Notes under the pieces: generated by a model | The model's database searches: none | What the model saw: only the letters and a program-made list of their open reading frames with translations | What the model was told of the DNA's origin: nothing | Source of the DNA: Apus apus | Lineage: Eukaryota; Chordata; Aves; Apodiformes; Apodidae | Direction: 5' to 3' | NCBI RefSeq assembly: GCF_020740795.1 | Contig: NC_067285.1 | Span: 74,190,342 to 74,254,341, forward strand | DNA: 64,000 bases | Shown here: in pieces, positions 35,764-49,289 of the stretch | Position numbering within the stretch: the stretch's first letter is position 1 | Layout of the letters: every line of letters begins with the position of its first letter | Made by a program: the position numbers and the translations under genes

Positions 35764-38700
35764 GCAAAATGAAACACAGAAAAGCCTCAAAAGGAAAAAG
35801 TGTTTCTTGCTCACCTCCACTGGGGAGCTGTGAAGAAAGCTGCTGGATCTCATCCTGAGGAGGGCTCTGCTAACTGCCACTTCCTTTTTGGAGCTGTGCT
35901 TCCAATCTCAACTCATGCACTTCAGAGAGCCATAAAGCAGGGTGCATATGTTAACTTCCCCTTTTACCTTGAGGACCTGAAGAAAAGAAATACAGCAGTA
36001 GAAATGTTATATTCTCCCTGTTTCTCTGCTGCTATGCTACATCTAAGCTGAATTACCTGGAAGCACTTCCCAGGTCTGTGTACACCTTCTTGTCATATAC
36101 CCATTCTAGATCGGAGCAAGACACATGCACACAAGGTGATCCAGAATACCTGCTCTGACATTTCTAATTACAGCCAAGAAAGATAGTTCCAATCCAGTTA
36201 ATTTTGTCTAGTAAAAGACTGACTTTTTAGCATAGACCAGTGGAAGCACCAGCTTAACTAGGTAGCAGGTTAAAAAAAAATCTTACTCAGTTCCTCCTTT
36301 AATTCAGTAATCTAATGACATTTTTAAAGGGATTATACAAAACAATTGTTTTTAATCTGTTAAGGTATGGCAAATAATACGTGTCATGTAGTCCTTTAAA
36401 TTAATGGTGTGCTTTCATCTACAATTGTGTGTATCATTTTCATCATCTGTATTTAAATAGAGCAGATGATGATCAAAGAATCACATGATCTCCAGCTGAT
36501 AAATACTTTACTAGCAAAAAAATGAGTTGGCAAACTTCACAAAAGACAGTTTTAATGAAGAGGTAATAGAAATCCCTATTAAGAATGATACCTGCAGAAA
36601 TACCTCAGGTGAACTGAAACTGCAGATTGTAAAAGGACATTATTAACACAATGCATAATTAATGTAAATTTGTTGTCAAAGGTATTGGAAAGGCCAAAGT
36701 CTTGGCAAACCCTATCAACCGATGACAGCATAACCAGCGTTTTTACATAAACACCTTTTTACACCTGCTAAGTGATAAAAGAACTTAATCATGAGGCTAC
36801 AGACTCATATGTAAACTAGTCTTTAAAAAATAGATGTATGAACAAAATATTCTCTGACTGCTGCTTGCTGGCCTCTGAGTAACGCTAGTCCCTGCTCTGA
36901 TCCATCTAGAAATGCCTGCAAAATTCCATCCCTGAAGTTGAAGCTTTAAGTCAACACACATTAAAAAAACCACACACACACAACAGTGTCTAATTCCTTC
37001 TGATACAAGGCTTACAGAAAGCTAACAACGAATTATCAAAATAAATCCTGTAATTATAATTATGAGTGATTTCCACTTGCATTTCCCAGATCAGTTTCTC
37101 TGAACTGATTCACTTAAGATAACAATGATGCAGATACTGCAATAAACAGCTATGCTGCTCATGATACCTGTTTAACATGACCTGCTAGTTTAGCCAGAGA
37201 TTTAAAATGTAACACACTGGAACTGAAAAAAATCTAGTTCCAGAGTAAAACACCATTACCAGTTTCTTTGTGCTGTAGAAACCAGTATAGCTAGATGCCA
37301 GTGCAACAACTGGCTACAATGAATTTAGTAAAAGATTCTCATATTTATATCAAGGTATTTCTGAATTAGATTGAGATATTGCCCTGCTAATACAAAACAT
37401 TTGAAGTTTAATGTCCTGTAATACTATTTGAGTAAGAATTAGGCACTGTAATCTAGACTTTCAAATAGCAATAACATTAATAAATCCCTTGGATATTTTT
37501 AAGAAGTTATAGATCTGTCAATACCACTAAAAATCTTAAATAGCTTAAAGCCACATGATAGTGAAGAGGGAAAAAAATCTCATCAAAGATCCATTTGAAA
37601 AATACACTATATTTTGGAGTTGTACGCTTCCCTTGTACCACCTCTGAAGAGAGTTTTTGCCAAAATCTACAGTTGCTTTTAAATTTGTGAGCTATTAATT
37701 CATAAAAACTGCTAGCCTAAAGGTAATGTGCTGCTCATAGCATTTATGAAAGCTTTTATTTGAAATTGCCTGCTTTTGCAGTGTTCTTGGGCAGCACTTC
37801 TTAAATTATTTTGTTGCAATAGTGGATGATATTAGCTGTTGATTAATGGTTGTAAAACCAGATTTCAGATTAACTGAAAGAAAAATTTTATAGTGAAAGC
37901 AGCAAACACCCACAAAGTATAAAAATGCTTTTCATGATATTAGAATGCAATAAAGTATAACAATTAATCTTGATAGAAAGTATCAGATGTAGGAATAGCA
38001 TTTATATGGAAAGTCTTCAAAGGAAAACATAATGATCTATCAAGGATGGTAAACCAAAACTTTCCCAAATATTCCTATTTTGGCACTATAAAACTTTAAA
38101 AGTCTACAAAAGACATAAAGCTAATAAATTACTAGGCAATTATGAAACCTGCATGACACTGTGTGAAACATATTGAAAATACTCTCTAAGAGACAATTTA
38201 ATATTTTCTATTTGGAGTAAAACACCTGCAATGTCTTTATGCTGATTTTACTAGCAGCAGGAATTCCTGAGATCACACTGATTAGTTGTCTCAACAGGAT
38301 TTTATTTAACAGATCAAACAACATCTGACCAACGTTCCCCTCCACCCCCCAAAAAAATAGTGCAAACCTCTTTTCTTTCAATTCAGGCATAAGTTAGCCT
38401 GAGGTTTTTAGAGTACTACTCCGTCATAAAAGTTTGTCTGTGTCCATCTTCTTCTGACAGCCTACAGAGAGAGATGTCACCACTGTTTCCTAAACAAGTC
38501 CTCACAACCACCCTCTAGAAGATACTCCCCTCCGAGTACACATATTTCTTTCTGTAATACATGCAAAATCTGGGGATCACTACAACTGCAAAGAGAAGGC
38601 CTCTCTGCACATTTTCCACATGCTGCTGTGACTTTTCAGAAGCCAGGAGCCACAGCAAAGTCACAAAGTCCACAAGTCATTCTGCGTACACATGTACAAC

Positions 38701-40346
38701 AAACAGTAATAATCCAAGCCCTCAGTCATGTGTCATCTGTATTGATTAGTTACAGGATAAGTGCAATGACCACAATTATTTCTATTTAGTAAGTGCTAAG
38801 TTAGGAATAGCTGACTGAAGATGAAAACAGGGTCAAGTTGAAAGCCTGACAAATAGAACTAGTTGTATAAAATCTGTGGCTAATAAATAGTTCTCCAGTG
38901 TGGGTTAGAATTTCCTGGTAGCAGTAAAAGAAATGCAGGTACCACCTTTTTCACTTAAGAAGCATCTCCAGCCCAACACCAATAAACAATTGCTCTAATT
39001 CTGTCCAGTAGCAGCCAGAGGGAACCTGCATATCAGCTGACTGATGACATACATAATAAATGTATCTACCCTGAAGTGCCAAGCATGGTTCCCTGTGAAT
39101 ACACATCCTGACTGGGAGACCGCCGTATATCGAGGTGGTCCAGCTGACAGCCAGAGTCGCCGCAGGCTAATGTCTCACCAAACACTTGGCCACAGGATAA
39201 GCCCAGCCAGCTCATGGCCACAGGGGAGCTCCCACTCCATACTGGTGGTTATGGCACCTGCATGGCTTTGCCTTTCCCTAAAATTGCAGGGAAAAGTTCT
39301 CATGTGACCATCCTCTAGGAACAGAATAGGTTTCTTGTAAGGAAATTCTGTGTAAGTAGGCAAAGGAACATTCCTTTTGAATGCACTCAAATTCTATGGT
39401 GTGGAAAAATATTATTTTAATTTTTTTACAAGATCATTAGAGACAAGAATTGCAGATTAATTTAGCTCCTGGGTTCCACATGATGCCATGCAGAAAAGCT
39501 GTATCTCTCTGCACTGGCACTGTTTCACTCTAAACTAATTGAGACTGCAGGATGGCACATTCCAGCTAGAAATCCTTCCAATTTCCTCTGGGGAATTAAA
39601 GAAAAATAAATTTAAAAAAAAAGCAGAAAGAGATGAACTGCTTTTTATTCTTATTTTTGCAGTACCAAACTTACAGTCTAATTGATCTGGTTTTGCCTCT
39701 CTGCTTGTACAAATGAAATTGTTTCCAGAAGCTTGTTATGAGGAGTAGCTGCCTGGTGACTGGCCTTACCTATCAGGAAAAAAGAGAAGTGTGAAATTCA
39801 GTTTCATCTACACTTGTCAACACAATTTATTATTTAGTAACAACACTTAATAATCAGCGTGAGTTGCATAGATGGCACACTTCATGTACCTGTGTAGACA
39901 CAGAACACTGATTGTACTGTCAACCTACCAGATCTGGTTGTGATCCAACCGTTGAGAAGCTATTATGTGTGAATAGGTCTTAAATGACAGGAGGTAAATA
40001 TGGAGGGGAGTGGGACGCTTGTATAGGAAGGTAGAAGAGTTTTGTGGAATGGTGACTCAAGATTCAGTGCTACATAATGGTTTGCAACATCCAGTTGTAT
40101 CACATCTTGATACACTCCCTGCTATAACGCAGCAACTGTTGGTAACATTTTACACAGCCCCAAAGTACACCATTTAATTCTACAAATTCACATTTGCAGC
40201 TGGAAACAATGACATGCAAAAATGGTTTTGTATTTATGGACCCGTAAGTGCTTATTGTGCTATTTAAGTTAATGTCACTGTGGTTTTAGTTGTTTCTTTT
40301 CCATGGTTTTAATTATCTTTCCCTCTTCTGCCACTCAAGAACAAAA

Positions 40347-40408
40347 AACAAGGTAGCAGAACTAGCAACATGGAACTAACAAGGTAGCAGAACTAGCAAC
40401 ACAGAACT
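40347..40408. repeat. Near-perfect 31-bp tandem duplication
   Basis: Copies at 40347-40377 and 40378-40408 both begin AACAAGGTAGCAGAACTAGC. They differ only at two adjacent bases (TG versus CA), so the duplication is recent or gene-converted. Confidence 0.95.
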
Positions 40409-41016
40409 GTAATTATATTCCCTCAGAAAATACCATCACTACTAGCTATCTTTTATTTAGATCCAGAGCCATGTTGAACTACTACAAAATGCAGACATTA
40501 TTTGGTTATTTCTGAACAGTTTTATGTAGCAGTACTTGATTTAAAAAATAACGGGGGTTTTCACTTTGCTTTAACCAGAACAGTCAAATTATGTTTCCTA
40601 TGCATGTCATATTACAAAATAAGTAATAAAGACCTGAGTCCTCAGGAGCTGTTACTTGAAATACTGCCTTCAATGACTGTTTTCCCTAAAGAAAGAAAAG
40701 CCATGGTAGATCATACTCCAGCTGCACTGCACTGCCAGTTTATAAAAGCTGAGGGTCTGGCTTGAGAGCTTTTAGAAACAGAGACTTTCTGTTTTTCACT
40801 AATGTCAAACCAAACACTTACAGGTTCCTGGCTTAGTCATGCAGATTACAACCAGGATAATGCAGAAGTCAATACTAATGTGACGGTTTTTGCCCAAGAT
40901 CGTAACCTTGAAGGCCATTTAGCCACAAAACATACAATATGCAACCTTTTCCTTAGCGTGGCAGGAAATGAATGCTGCAGGCAAGATTGCTCATGGATGC
41001 TATAACAGAGAGTCTG

Positions 41017-41105
41017 GGTTTGGGGTGTTGTTTTTTGGGGGGGTTTTTTGTTTGTTTGTTTTGGGTTTTTTGTGTTTTTTTTTGTGGTGGTTGTTCTTGT
41101 TTTCT
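41017..41105. repeat. T/G-rich low-complexity tract
   Basis: Runs of G (7) and T (up to 9) with GTTT units. The hydrophobic frame through it is an artefact. Confidence 0.85.
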
Positions 41106-41901
41106 TCCAGAGTCCCTACAAAACAGTTTCCAAATTCCTAACTCTGCAGCACTGAAAAAGGGGACTCAAGAGTCCTGAGTTGAGTGATAAGCACCTGAGC
41201 CTGATTTTCTAGAGTGTAACTTCTTATTAAAAGATCATTACAGAAAGTAGTTAAAATTATTTCAAATAATTTTTAAAAAGAATTGACTTTATTTGGGAAA
41301 TAAGTATTTTTTTCTACTTCTTACTCCAGAAAATTTTAGTTTTGGTATGAAATTCAGAATTTCACAGGGTAGGGAATAAGTTATAAATAACACCACAGAC
41401 CAGAGCCATAGCCTATCAGGCAGATACGCTAATGTACTTTCTTTTTATCTAGTTTTAAATACTAGAAGCTACACAACAAGTCTAACTCCAGTGATTTTTG
41501 TTCTCCAAAGTTATTCTTAACATACAGAGAGTATGGTAACCACAGCACAGCAAATGTCATCAAATTTGCTCTAAGCTAGCAGGAAAATTGCCTTTGGTTG
41601 GTGGATGCAGCTATTCCACTGCAGAGCTTTGTTGAAACAGCTCTGGATATGGATGCAGAGTTTTCCAGGATTTCATTACCTTCATTCAGTGCCTTTAACC
41701 TACACAGAGCTCACTGAAGATCTTTGCCTTTAGGCAGCTTTAGCTTCATACAACAGAAGTGTGTTACACAGCAGTTACTAGGTTACACAATGATTGCTCT
41801 TACACTAATTTCATTCAGTAATGATTTAGAGCACAGTAACTGTTAGGCCTGCACTCCCAGTGTTTTGTATGACAGGTGAAGTACATTTAATACACAGACT
41901 G

Positions 41902-41906
41902 ATATA

Positions 41907-41945
<39 letters not shown>
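41902..41945. repeat. AT dinucleotide microsatellite
   Basis: Roughly 40 bases of alternating AT with a short T interruption. Confidence 0.95.
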
Positions 41946-41948
<3 letters not shown>

Positions 41949-43949
41949 GGGCAAAACTAGCAAATTTTTCATAATGACCAATCCAGTTACTATAGTCTTA
42001 AATGAAATATAACTCTCCTTGTCTAATACCTCAGTTTCTAAATTTATCTTGGTTAGTTCAGCAAATGGCATCCTACCTATTGGAATCTAAATCAGTATTT
42101 TTTTCTACATAATGATATGCACATTGCATGTTCCTGATGTTGAACATAGGCACAAAACTGAGTCCAGCAAAATTGTTTGATGAACCATGTCACATTTTAA
42201 TTAATTTTTCTAGAGCTACATAATTAATAAGGACCTATAAAACTAATCACCCATTTTCTTGATTGAAGATCCTCCGTCAAAGCAAGTATTAGCAGTAAAT
42301 AGGGTCCGATTTTTTATGGAATAAACACACTGTTGGATATGGTACTTCTCAGTTTAAGTGTTTTTAGAGACTGTTGTGTTTGGTTTTTTTTTTTTACACT
42401 TTGCAGAGGATTAAATGATCCAGTCTCTTGAAATTACACACTCCAAAAGCTGAAAACAACCCAAGCTCATAATTATCTTCCTCTTATTTAAAAAGGTTAA
42501 TTCATTCAAAGAGACACTAACGAAACCATGTAAAAAACAGAACACATTAAAGGGACTACAGAGATAAGCAGAAGAATTATTAGGATGGTAGAAGGTTTAC
42601 AAGGAGAAGTTATGTCTAATGACGAAAGCTAGGCAATCAGCTAAATCAGTCCAACAAAATTTAAAATTATGCAGTTTGTGGTATAGATATATAGCAATGA
42701 ACATAAACATGTTTATCTAGATTATCCCCAGATCACTCTTGCAGACACAGTTTGAAACTCAAAAGTGTTCAGATTATCTAATAAAAACTAAACATTGCAG
42801 GAGAGGTGCTCACTTACTGTAACATGGTACAATGCTACAGAATTTATGGAGATTACATTATTTTAAACTAAACGTATCAGAGGGTTGTATATATGTATAT
42901 TTTATCTGTGCGTAATACTGTGATGTCTTTTGACTGCAGTAATGAGAAAGTCTGTTCCAAGTTAAAAAAAAAAAAAAAATCAATATGAACAACAAAATGA
43001 GAAATTACTTGTAGCCTGCCAGTCACCTGACACCACAATTAGCATGCTAGAGGAGCTCTTGAAAGCCTCCTGAGACCTGATGGATGACACTTGTTTCCAT
43101 GAATCTTAGGCAAAGTTGAATTTTCAGAGTCCTTTCATCTGAAATATTACACAATATGTTCATATAATAGCCTCAACTCTGCAGCTGCCTGAAGTGAAGG
43201 AGATTGAAAAGGGCAAGAAGTAAAGAGAACACTCAAACCACACAACAGATAGGACTAAGTTCCCTACTGCCACTCAAACTTTATGGTACACAAACCATTG
43301 AGATCTCAATCATTTCAGGTTTTCCTGTGTCCCACAGAAGTATTATTTTTTTAGGCTAACTCAGTAACCATCTTCTACATGGTCAAAGAGGTTTTTTTTC
43401 TTATGTTTCCATTTCTAGTGTATGTACAGTGAACATTTAATGACATATCTAAGATAGGTCTCAACTTTATTGGGCAGTAGATTAAATTCACTATTGAAGA
43501 AAAAAGTTATTATACCTTAAGTCTCAGAAGAACAAAATTAAGTCATTATACTGTGAATTTTGGTTGCAACTTCAAAAATAGGTATGTTTAAATGGGCATA
43601 AGAAGGAATTGTTCAGATGGGTGACCAGATAAGCTGGCAGAGGCTGAAGCAGTTCGTTCTATAAGCTACAGACATGTTGCTCAGATATATCTGCCCACAT
43701 ACTGAACTGCTGATAATTTTAGCTGAGCACACCAAGGGCCCAAAGGAAATTGCGGACACTAGAGTTGAATCTGTGCATATTTAAACACTCACTTGCACTC
43801 TGACAGGAATCTGGTCCTGAAAGAAGCCTGTGAAACAGAGTACCTAAAGGATCTCATATGAGATTTCATTTTCTTTGCTGGAGATGCCATGCTGTGCAGT
43901 GGTAGCATGTTGCACTACTACTCTGTAGTCTCATTTCATGTCCTTTCCT

Positions 43950-44112
43950 GTAGGAAATTTTAAACTTAGATACTTCTTCACTACACTAAGTGCCACATCC
44001 AATCTTTCCTTAAACACCCCGAGGGATGGAGACTTCCACCACCTCCCTGGGTAGTCCATTCCAATGACTGAGCACCCTTTCCATGCATAAGTGCTTCCTA
44101 AATAATATCCTT
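43950..44112 (-). mobile_element. CR1 LINE fragment
   Basis: Plus strand CACCCCGAGGGATGGAGACT followed by TCCACCACCTCCCTGGGTAG and the 'TTCCAATG' core is the reversed CR1 ORF2 C-terminal region. In the minus-strand frame the pattern WWKSPSLGVFKERLD is readable. Ends are fuzzy. Confidence 0.75.
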
Positions 44113-46146
44113 CATTCATTAAGGTCATAATAAGACAGATTAGCTTAAAAAAACCCAACAACTCACAAAAGAACTGTACGCATAACTGCAATTTTATATT
44201 TCTATTGTATTGCTTGTTTTTATTGATAACATGGAATAGTCAAGAAATTCTGCATGTGCCTTTCCTCTAAAGCTCTACTACAAGGTGCATTTCAGACTAG
44301 GGCAGATCCTGCCAAAGCTGTTCTCTCACTGATGTAGCTTTCCCTGCTCATTACTTTCTTTTCTCTCTGTAAACACAGCTAATTGCTTTAACCTCTAGTT
44401 GACTTCCTAGAACTCAGGAAATTTGCATTTTATTACAAAGTCAACCACAATTTTAACCTCCATTCTAATTAATGCAGTTATAACACAGTAAACGAGATCT
44501 TCAAGAATATTCAGAAATAAGTATATTACATGTCAACTGGTCTAATTATATTTCAGAATTTCTGAACATTGGATACATGATATTGCCATTAAAATGGAGT
44601 CTCCTTCCCAGAATTGTTTGGCTACTGTTTCCTAAGTATCATACTGTAGTTCCTGCTTTATAATATTTAACATGATATTTCATAGTTAATAGAAATTAAT
44701 AGCAAGTCTGTAACTGGATGTAAGAATATGTAATCTATACTTACTAAACCCATTTTATTTTGCCTCATTGATCCACTGTAGGAAGGACTATCACAGCCAG
44801 GTATGCCTTTATTTGAATGTATGCATTTGTAACAGTATTGGTAAAATTAATACAAATTAAGATCCAGATATCAACATGCCAAATTTGGATTCTTGTGTTC
44901 CCTCTCCAAACCAGATAAATAGATGACTTAGGAGAACTTAGCAAAATTCTATACAGCTCTCAAGACATTTTATAAAATGGGGGAGCGAAGTATTAAAATG
45001 CAACTCTTTTTTCATATTAAAAACTATTTGAAGAACAAGATTGGACTAGAAATCAGTGCACATTTACATTGAATAGTTTTTGGCTTTTAACTAGATCATC
45101 AAATTAGATGCTTCATCACCCAAGGATCTCATTATAGTCAATTGTGAAAGACCAGCTGAATAGCCTCTTGGAGCTGCCCATTAAGTGTAAGTATCTACAG
45201 ACCCTTTGTTTCTTTCTTAATGTCCCCATTAAAATTTTAATGTTAGGTAGAATGAGTCTCAGTAATCCTGCACTGTTGGTACCTTTCAGCTCCAACATGT
45301 GCCCCAACCATCAGAACTACAGCCATTTGCCCACCCCCCCTGGCTTCCCACCCAGCATAGCTCTGTGAAACAAAAACTAGATGGAGACCAGTGTAGGTTT
45401 TCTGTGATATTCTGCCAGCAACAGAATAGCTCTTGGCATTTCCAGGCATGCATTCTCTGAAGTCTCCAAGCTCAGGACCTTAACCTGCATGAAGCTGTTT
45501 GACGGCGTAACTCTAAAATGCTTTACCTTGGGTGGACTATTTAAAATTCAGTGCTCAGTTTCTTGTGATGGTTGCTGTGTTGTAAATTATTAGACAAAAA
45601 AAGCTACTGTCACTGCCTTTTGTAGCAGTTCGGTAAATCTATGAAACAGTTTTATTGTGTTCAAATAAATAAATAGTGTTCCAATACAAGCTGAATGACA
45701 ACTTCGCTCAGGCAAATCACACTTTCCTTTGGTTTTTGTCCCTAACTTAAACAAATCAAATTTTCACGTAGCATTAGTAAAAGATAGCAAAGTACTGCCT
45801 TCTCAGTTTTAGACATGTGAAAGAGTAGTGATCATATATAATAAGAAGAATTACTAGCAGAACAATGTTAGTAGCAGCCATGTCTGGGACCCTTTCTCTT
45901 GAAAGTAGACATATCCCACTGAAAAGCATGTCTGCTCCTGTGACACATCTTTATTAGTTACTATCCCACTATTTTTCCCTGAGTTGTTGTACTATCAAAG
46001 ATTGAAGTAAATCATTAGACAATTCACTGCTAATTCAAAAAGTGAAAGTATTTCAACACAATGGCAATGGCATTGGCCACCTTGACAAGCACCATTAAAT
46101 GTTATAGAAATTATGAATTATGCTTACAGAAAGTTGTATCTTAGTA
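44113..46146. other. Intergenic DNA, no gene seen
   Basis: AT-rich DNA without recognisable coding, RNA or mobile sequence. Confidence 0.5.
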
Positions 46147-46223
46147 AGAATCACAGAATCTTAGGGGGTGGAAGGAACCTCAAAAGATCATGTAGTCCAA
46201 CCCTTCTGCTTGAGCAGGATCAC

Positions 46224-49200
46224 CTAGAGCACATCACACAGGAATGCGTCCAGGCAGGTTTTGAATGTCTTCAGTGAAGGAGATTCCACAACCTCTCTGG
46301 GCAGCCTGTTCCAGTGCTCTGTTTCTCTCACAGTAAAGAAGTTCTTCCTGATATTCACATGGAACCCCCTATGTTCCAGTTTGCATCCATTGCCCCTTGT
46401 CCTATCACTGGACATCACTGAAAAAAAAGCCTGGCTCCATCCTCCTGACACTTGCCCTTAACTTATTTGTAAACATTGATGAGGTCGCCCCTGAGTCTCC
46501 TCTTCTCCAAGCTAAAGAGACCTGGATCCCTCAGCCTTTCCTCATAAGGGAGATGTTCCACTCCCTTAATCATCTCTGCAGCTCTGTGCTGGACTCTTTC
46601 AAGCAGTTCCCTGTCCTTCTGGAACTGAGAGGTCCAGAACCGGACACAAAATTCCAGATGCGGCCTCACCGAGGAGAACCTCTCTTGACCTACTAATCAC
46701 ACCCTTTCTAATACACTCCAGGATGCCATTGGCCTTCCTGGCTACAAGAGCACACCACTGGCTCATGGTCATCCTCCTGTCCACCAGGACCTCCAGGTCC
46801 CTTTCTCCTACACTACTCTCCAGCAGGTCAGCCCCCAACCTGTACTGGTATATGGGGTTGTTCTTCCCCAGATGCAAGACTCTACACTTGCCCTTGTTGA
46901 ATTTCATCAAGTTTCTCCCTGTCCAACTCTCCAGCCTGTCCAGGTCTTGCTGAATGGCAGCACAGCCTGCTGGTATGTCAGCCACTCCTCCTAGTTTAGT
47001 GTCATCAGCAAACTTGCTGAGGGCACACTCTGTTCCCTCATCCAGGTCATTGATGAAAATATTGAACAGCACCGGTCCCAGTACTGACCCCTGAGGGACT
47101 CCACTAGTCACAGGCCTCCAACTAGATTCTGTCCCATTGACCACAACTCTCTGACTTCTTCCTTTCAACCAGTTCATGATCCACCTCACTACCTGATCAC
47201 CAAGAGCATGCTTCCTCAGTTTACCTACAAGGATGCTGTGGGAGACAGTGTCAAGTGCTTTACTGAAATCAAGATAAACCACATCTACTGCTCTACCATC
47301 ATCTATCCACCTAGTGATTTCCTCATAGAAGGCTATAAGGTTGGCCAAACATGAATTTCCCTTGGTAAAGCCAGGTTGACTGCTCTTAATTCTTGATATC
47401 CCCTCATTCTTGATATGCCTAGAGATAGCGACAAGAACAAGTTCTTCCATCACCTTTCCAGGGATGGAGGTGGTGCTGACCCGTCTATAGTTACCCAGGT
47501 CCTCCTTCTTGTCCTTCTTGTAGGCTGGATTGACATTTGCTACCCTCCTGTCCTCAGGCACCTCTCCTGCTGCCCACGACTTACCGAAGATGATGGAGAG
47601 TGGCTTAGCAATGACCTCCACCAGTTCCCTCAGCACCCATGGGTGCATTCCATTTGGACCCATCGATTTATGGATGTCTAGATTGCTTAACTGATCCCTA
47701 ACCCAATCCTCATCTACCAAAGCAAACTCCTCCTCCATCCTGACTTCTTCTGGGGCTTTAGGGATCTGGGGCCCCTGTGGAGAGCCCGCAGGAGTAAAGA
47801 CAGAGGCAAAGAAGGCATTCAGCACCTCTGCCTTCTTTATATCCTCTGTCACCAGGGCACCCACCTCATTCAGCAGTAGGCCTATATTGCCTCTAGTGTT
47901 AGTTCTATCTGCAATATATTTGAAGAAGCCCTTTCTACTGTCCTTGACCTGACTTGCAAGATTAAGTTCCAAGGAGGCCTCCCTACATCCTCTGACAACT
48001 GTCCTATATTCCTCCCAAGAGGCCAGCCCCTCCTTCCATGATCCATAGATTCTCTTTTCCACTAGAGTTTGCCCAGCAGTTCCTTGTTTACCCATGCAGG
48101 TCTCCTGGCTCCCTTACTTGATTTCCTACCCATTGGGATGCTCTGATCCTAAGCTTGGGAGAAGTGGTCCTTGAATGTTGACCAACTATCTTGAGCCCCT
48201 TTACCACCTAGTACTCTTTCCCATGAGACTTCCCTTAACAATGGATTGAGGAGGCCAAAGTTGGCCCTGCGGAAGTCCAGGATTGTGGTCCTGCTAGGTA
48301 TTCTATTCCTCCCACACAGGATCCTGAACTCCACCATCTCGTTATCACTGCAGCCAAGGCTGCCATTGACCATCACTGCTTCAACTAGACCTTCCTTGTT
48401 GGTGAGTACAAGATCCAGCAGCGCTCCTCTCCTAGTCGGTTTGTCCACCATTTGCATTAAGAAGTTATCATCAATGCACTGGAGGAACCTCCTAGACTGT
48501 GAATGGCTGGCTGTGTAAGTCTTCCAGCAAATATCTGGGTAGTTAAAATCCCCCATGAGGCCAAGGCCTGTAGTTGCAAGGCTGCTTTCAGCTGCCTGTA
48601 GAAAGCCTCATCAACTCCTTCATCCTGATCAGGAGGTCTGTAATAGACCCCCACAACTGTATTACCCATGCCAGCCTGCCCCTTAATTCTTACCCACAGA
48701 CTTTCCACTCTCTCCTCATCAGCCCCTGGACAGAACTCAGTACATTCTAGTTGCTCTCTCACATAAAGAGCGACTCCACCACCTCGCTTCACTGACCTGT
48801 CTTTCCTAAAAAGGACATAGCCATCCATAACCACATTCCAGTCATGTGAGCTGTCCCACCATGTCTGTAATTGCCACCAGATCTTAACCTTTAGACAACA
48901 CACAGACCTCTAACTCCTCCTGTTTATTCCCCATGCTGCGTACATTGGTGTACAGGCATTTCAGGAAACAAGCAGAGCACACTGGTGGGACCCTTGGGAG
49001 GCAGGAGGCCTTCTGGTCTTCATTAATAGTAGAGAAATACCCCACTAGTTCAAGCCCAGCTACAACCCCCTCCCACTTTGAATCTAGCCTAAAGCTCCGT
49101 GAATGAGCCCTGCTAACTCTTGCCTTAGTACCCTTTTTCCCTTGCAGGACAGGGTCTAAACATCTATCCTTTTCCTCAAATGAAACAGCAGATTGAGAAT

Positions 49201-49282
49201 CCTCCCTAGTCCACCATCCTTCAAGCCCTGGCATGTTGCTGTTGGGCTTATCCCTAGCAGGCCCAGTTATCTCCGCCTTCAT
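46224..49282 (-). pseudogene. CR1 ORF2 remnant: endonuclease and reverse transcriptase
   Basis: In an active element this protein nicks DNA and copies the RNA by target-primed reverse transcription. Reading minus strand: a start near 49282, the APE-type endonuclease start (CLYTNVRSMGNKQEELE) near 48900-48970, YYRPPDQDEGVDE near 48620-48650, GDFNYPDICW near 48520-48550, then the reverse transcriptase with [13 protein letters not shown] near 47240-47280, [20 protein letters not shown] near 47050-47110 and the catalytic FADD codons at 47001-47012. The C-terminus ([13 protein letters not shown]) is near 46260-46310. Frame breaks occur near 48895, 48550, 48060, 46660 and 46455, with an in-frame TAG at 48149-48151. 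The longest uninterrupted part is the RT region, 498 codons. Confidence 0.92.
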
Positions 49283-49289
49283 ATCTAGT

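Larger units (their letters stand above)
35764..43949. other. Intergenic DNA, no gene seen
   Basis: Long AT-rich, gene-free stretch. It contains a 31-bp tandem duplication (40347-40408), a T/G-rich tract (41017-41105), an AT microsatellite (41902-41945) and scattered short homopolymers. Open frames are short and resemble nothing known. Confidence 0.5.

Noticed and set aside
40972-41178. Small hydrophobic frame resembling a membrane peptide
   Set aside because: Translation of a T/G-rich low-complexity tract.
46599-48095. 498-codon minus-strand frame as a host gene
   Set aside because: It is the reverse transcriptase part of a CR1 element, with family motifs and broken frames on both sides.
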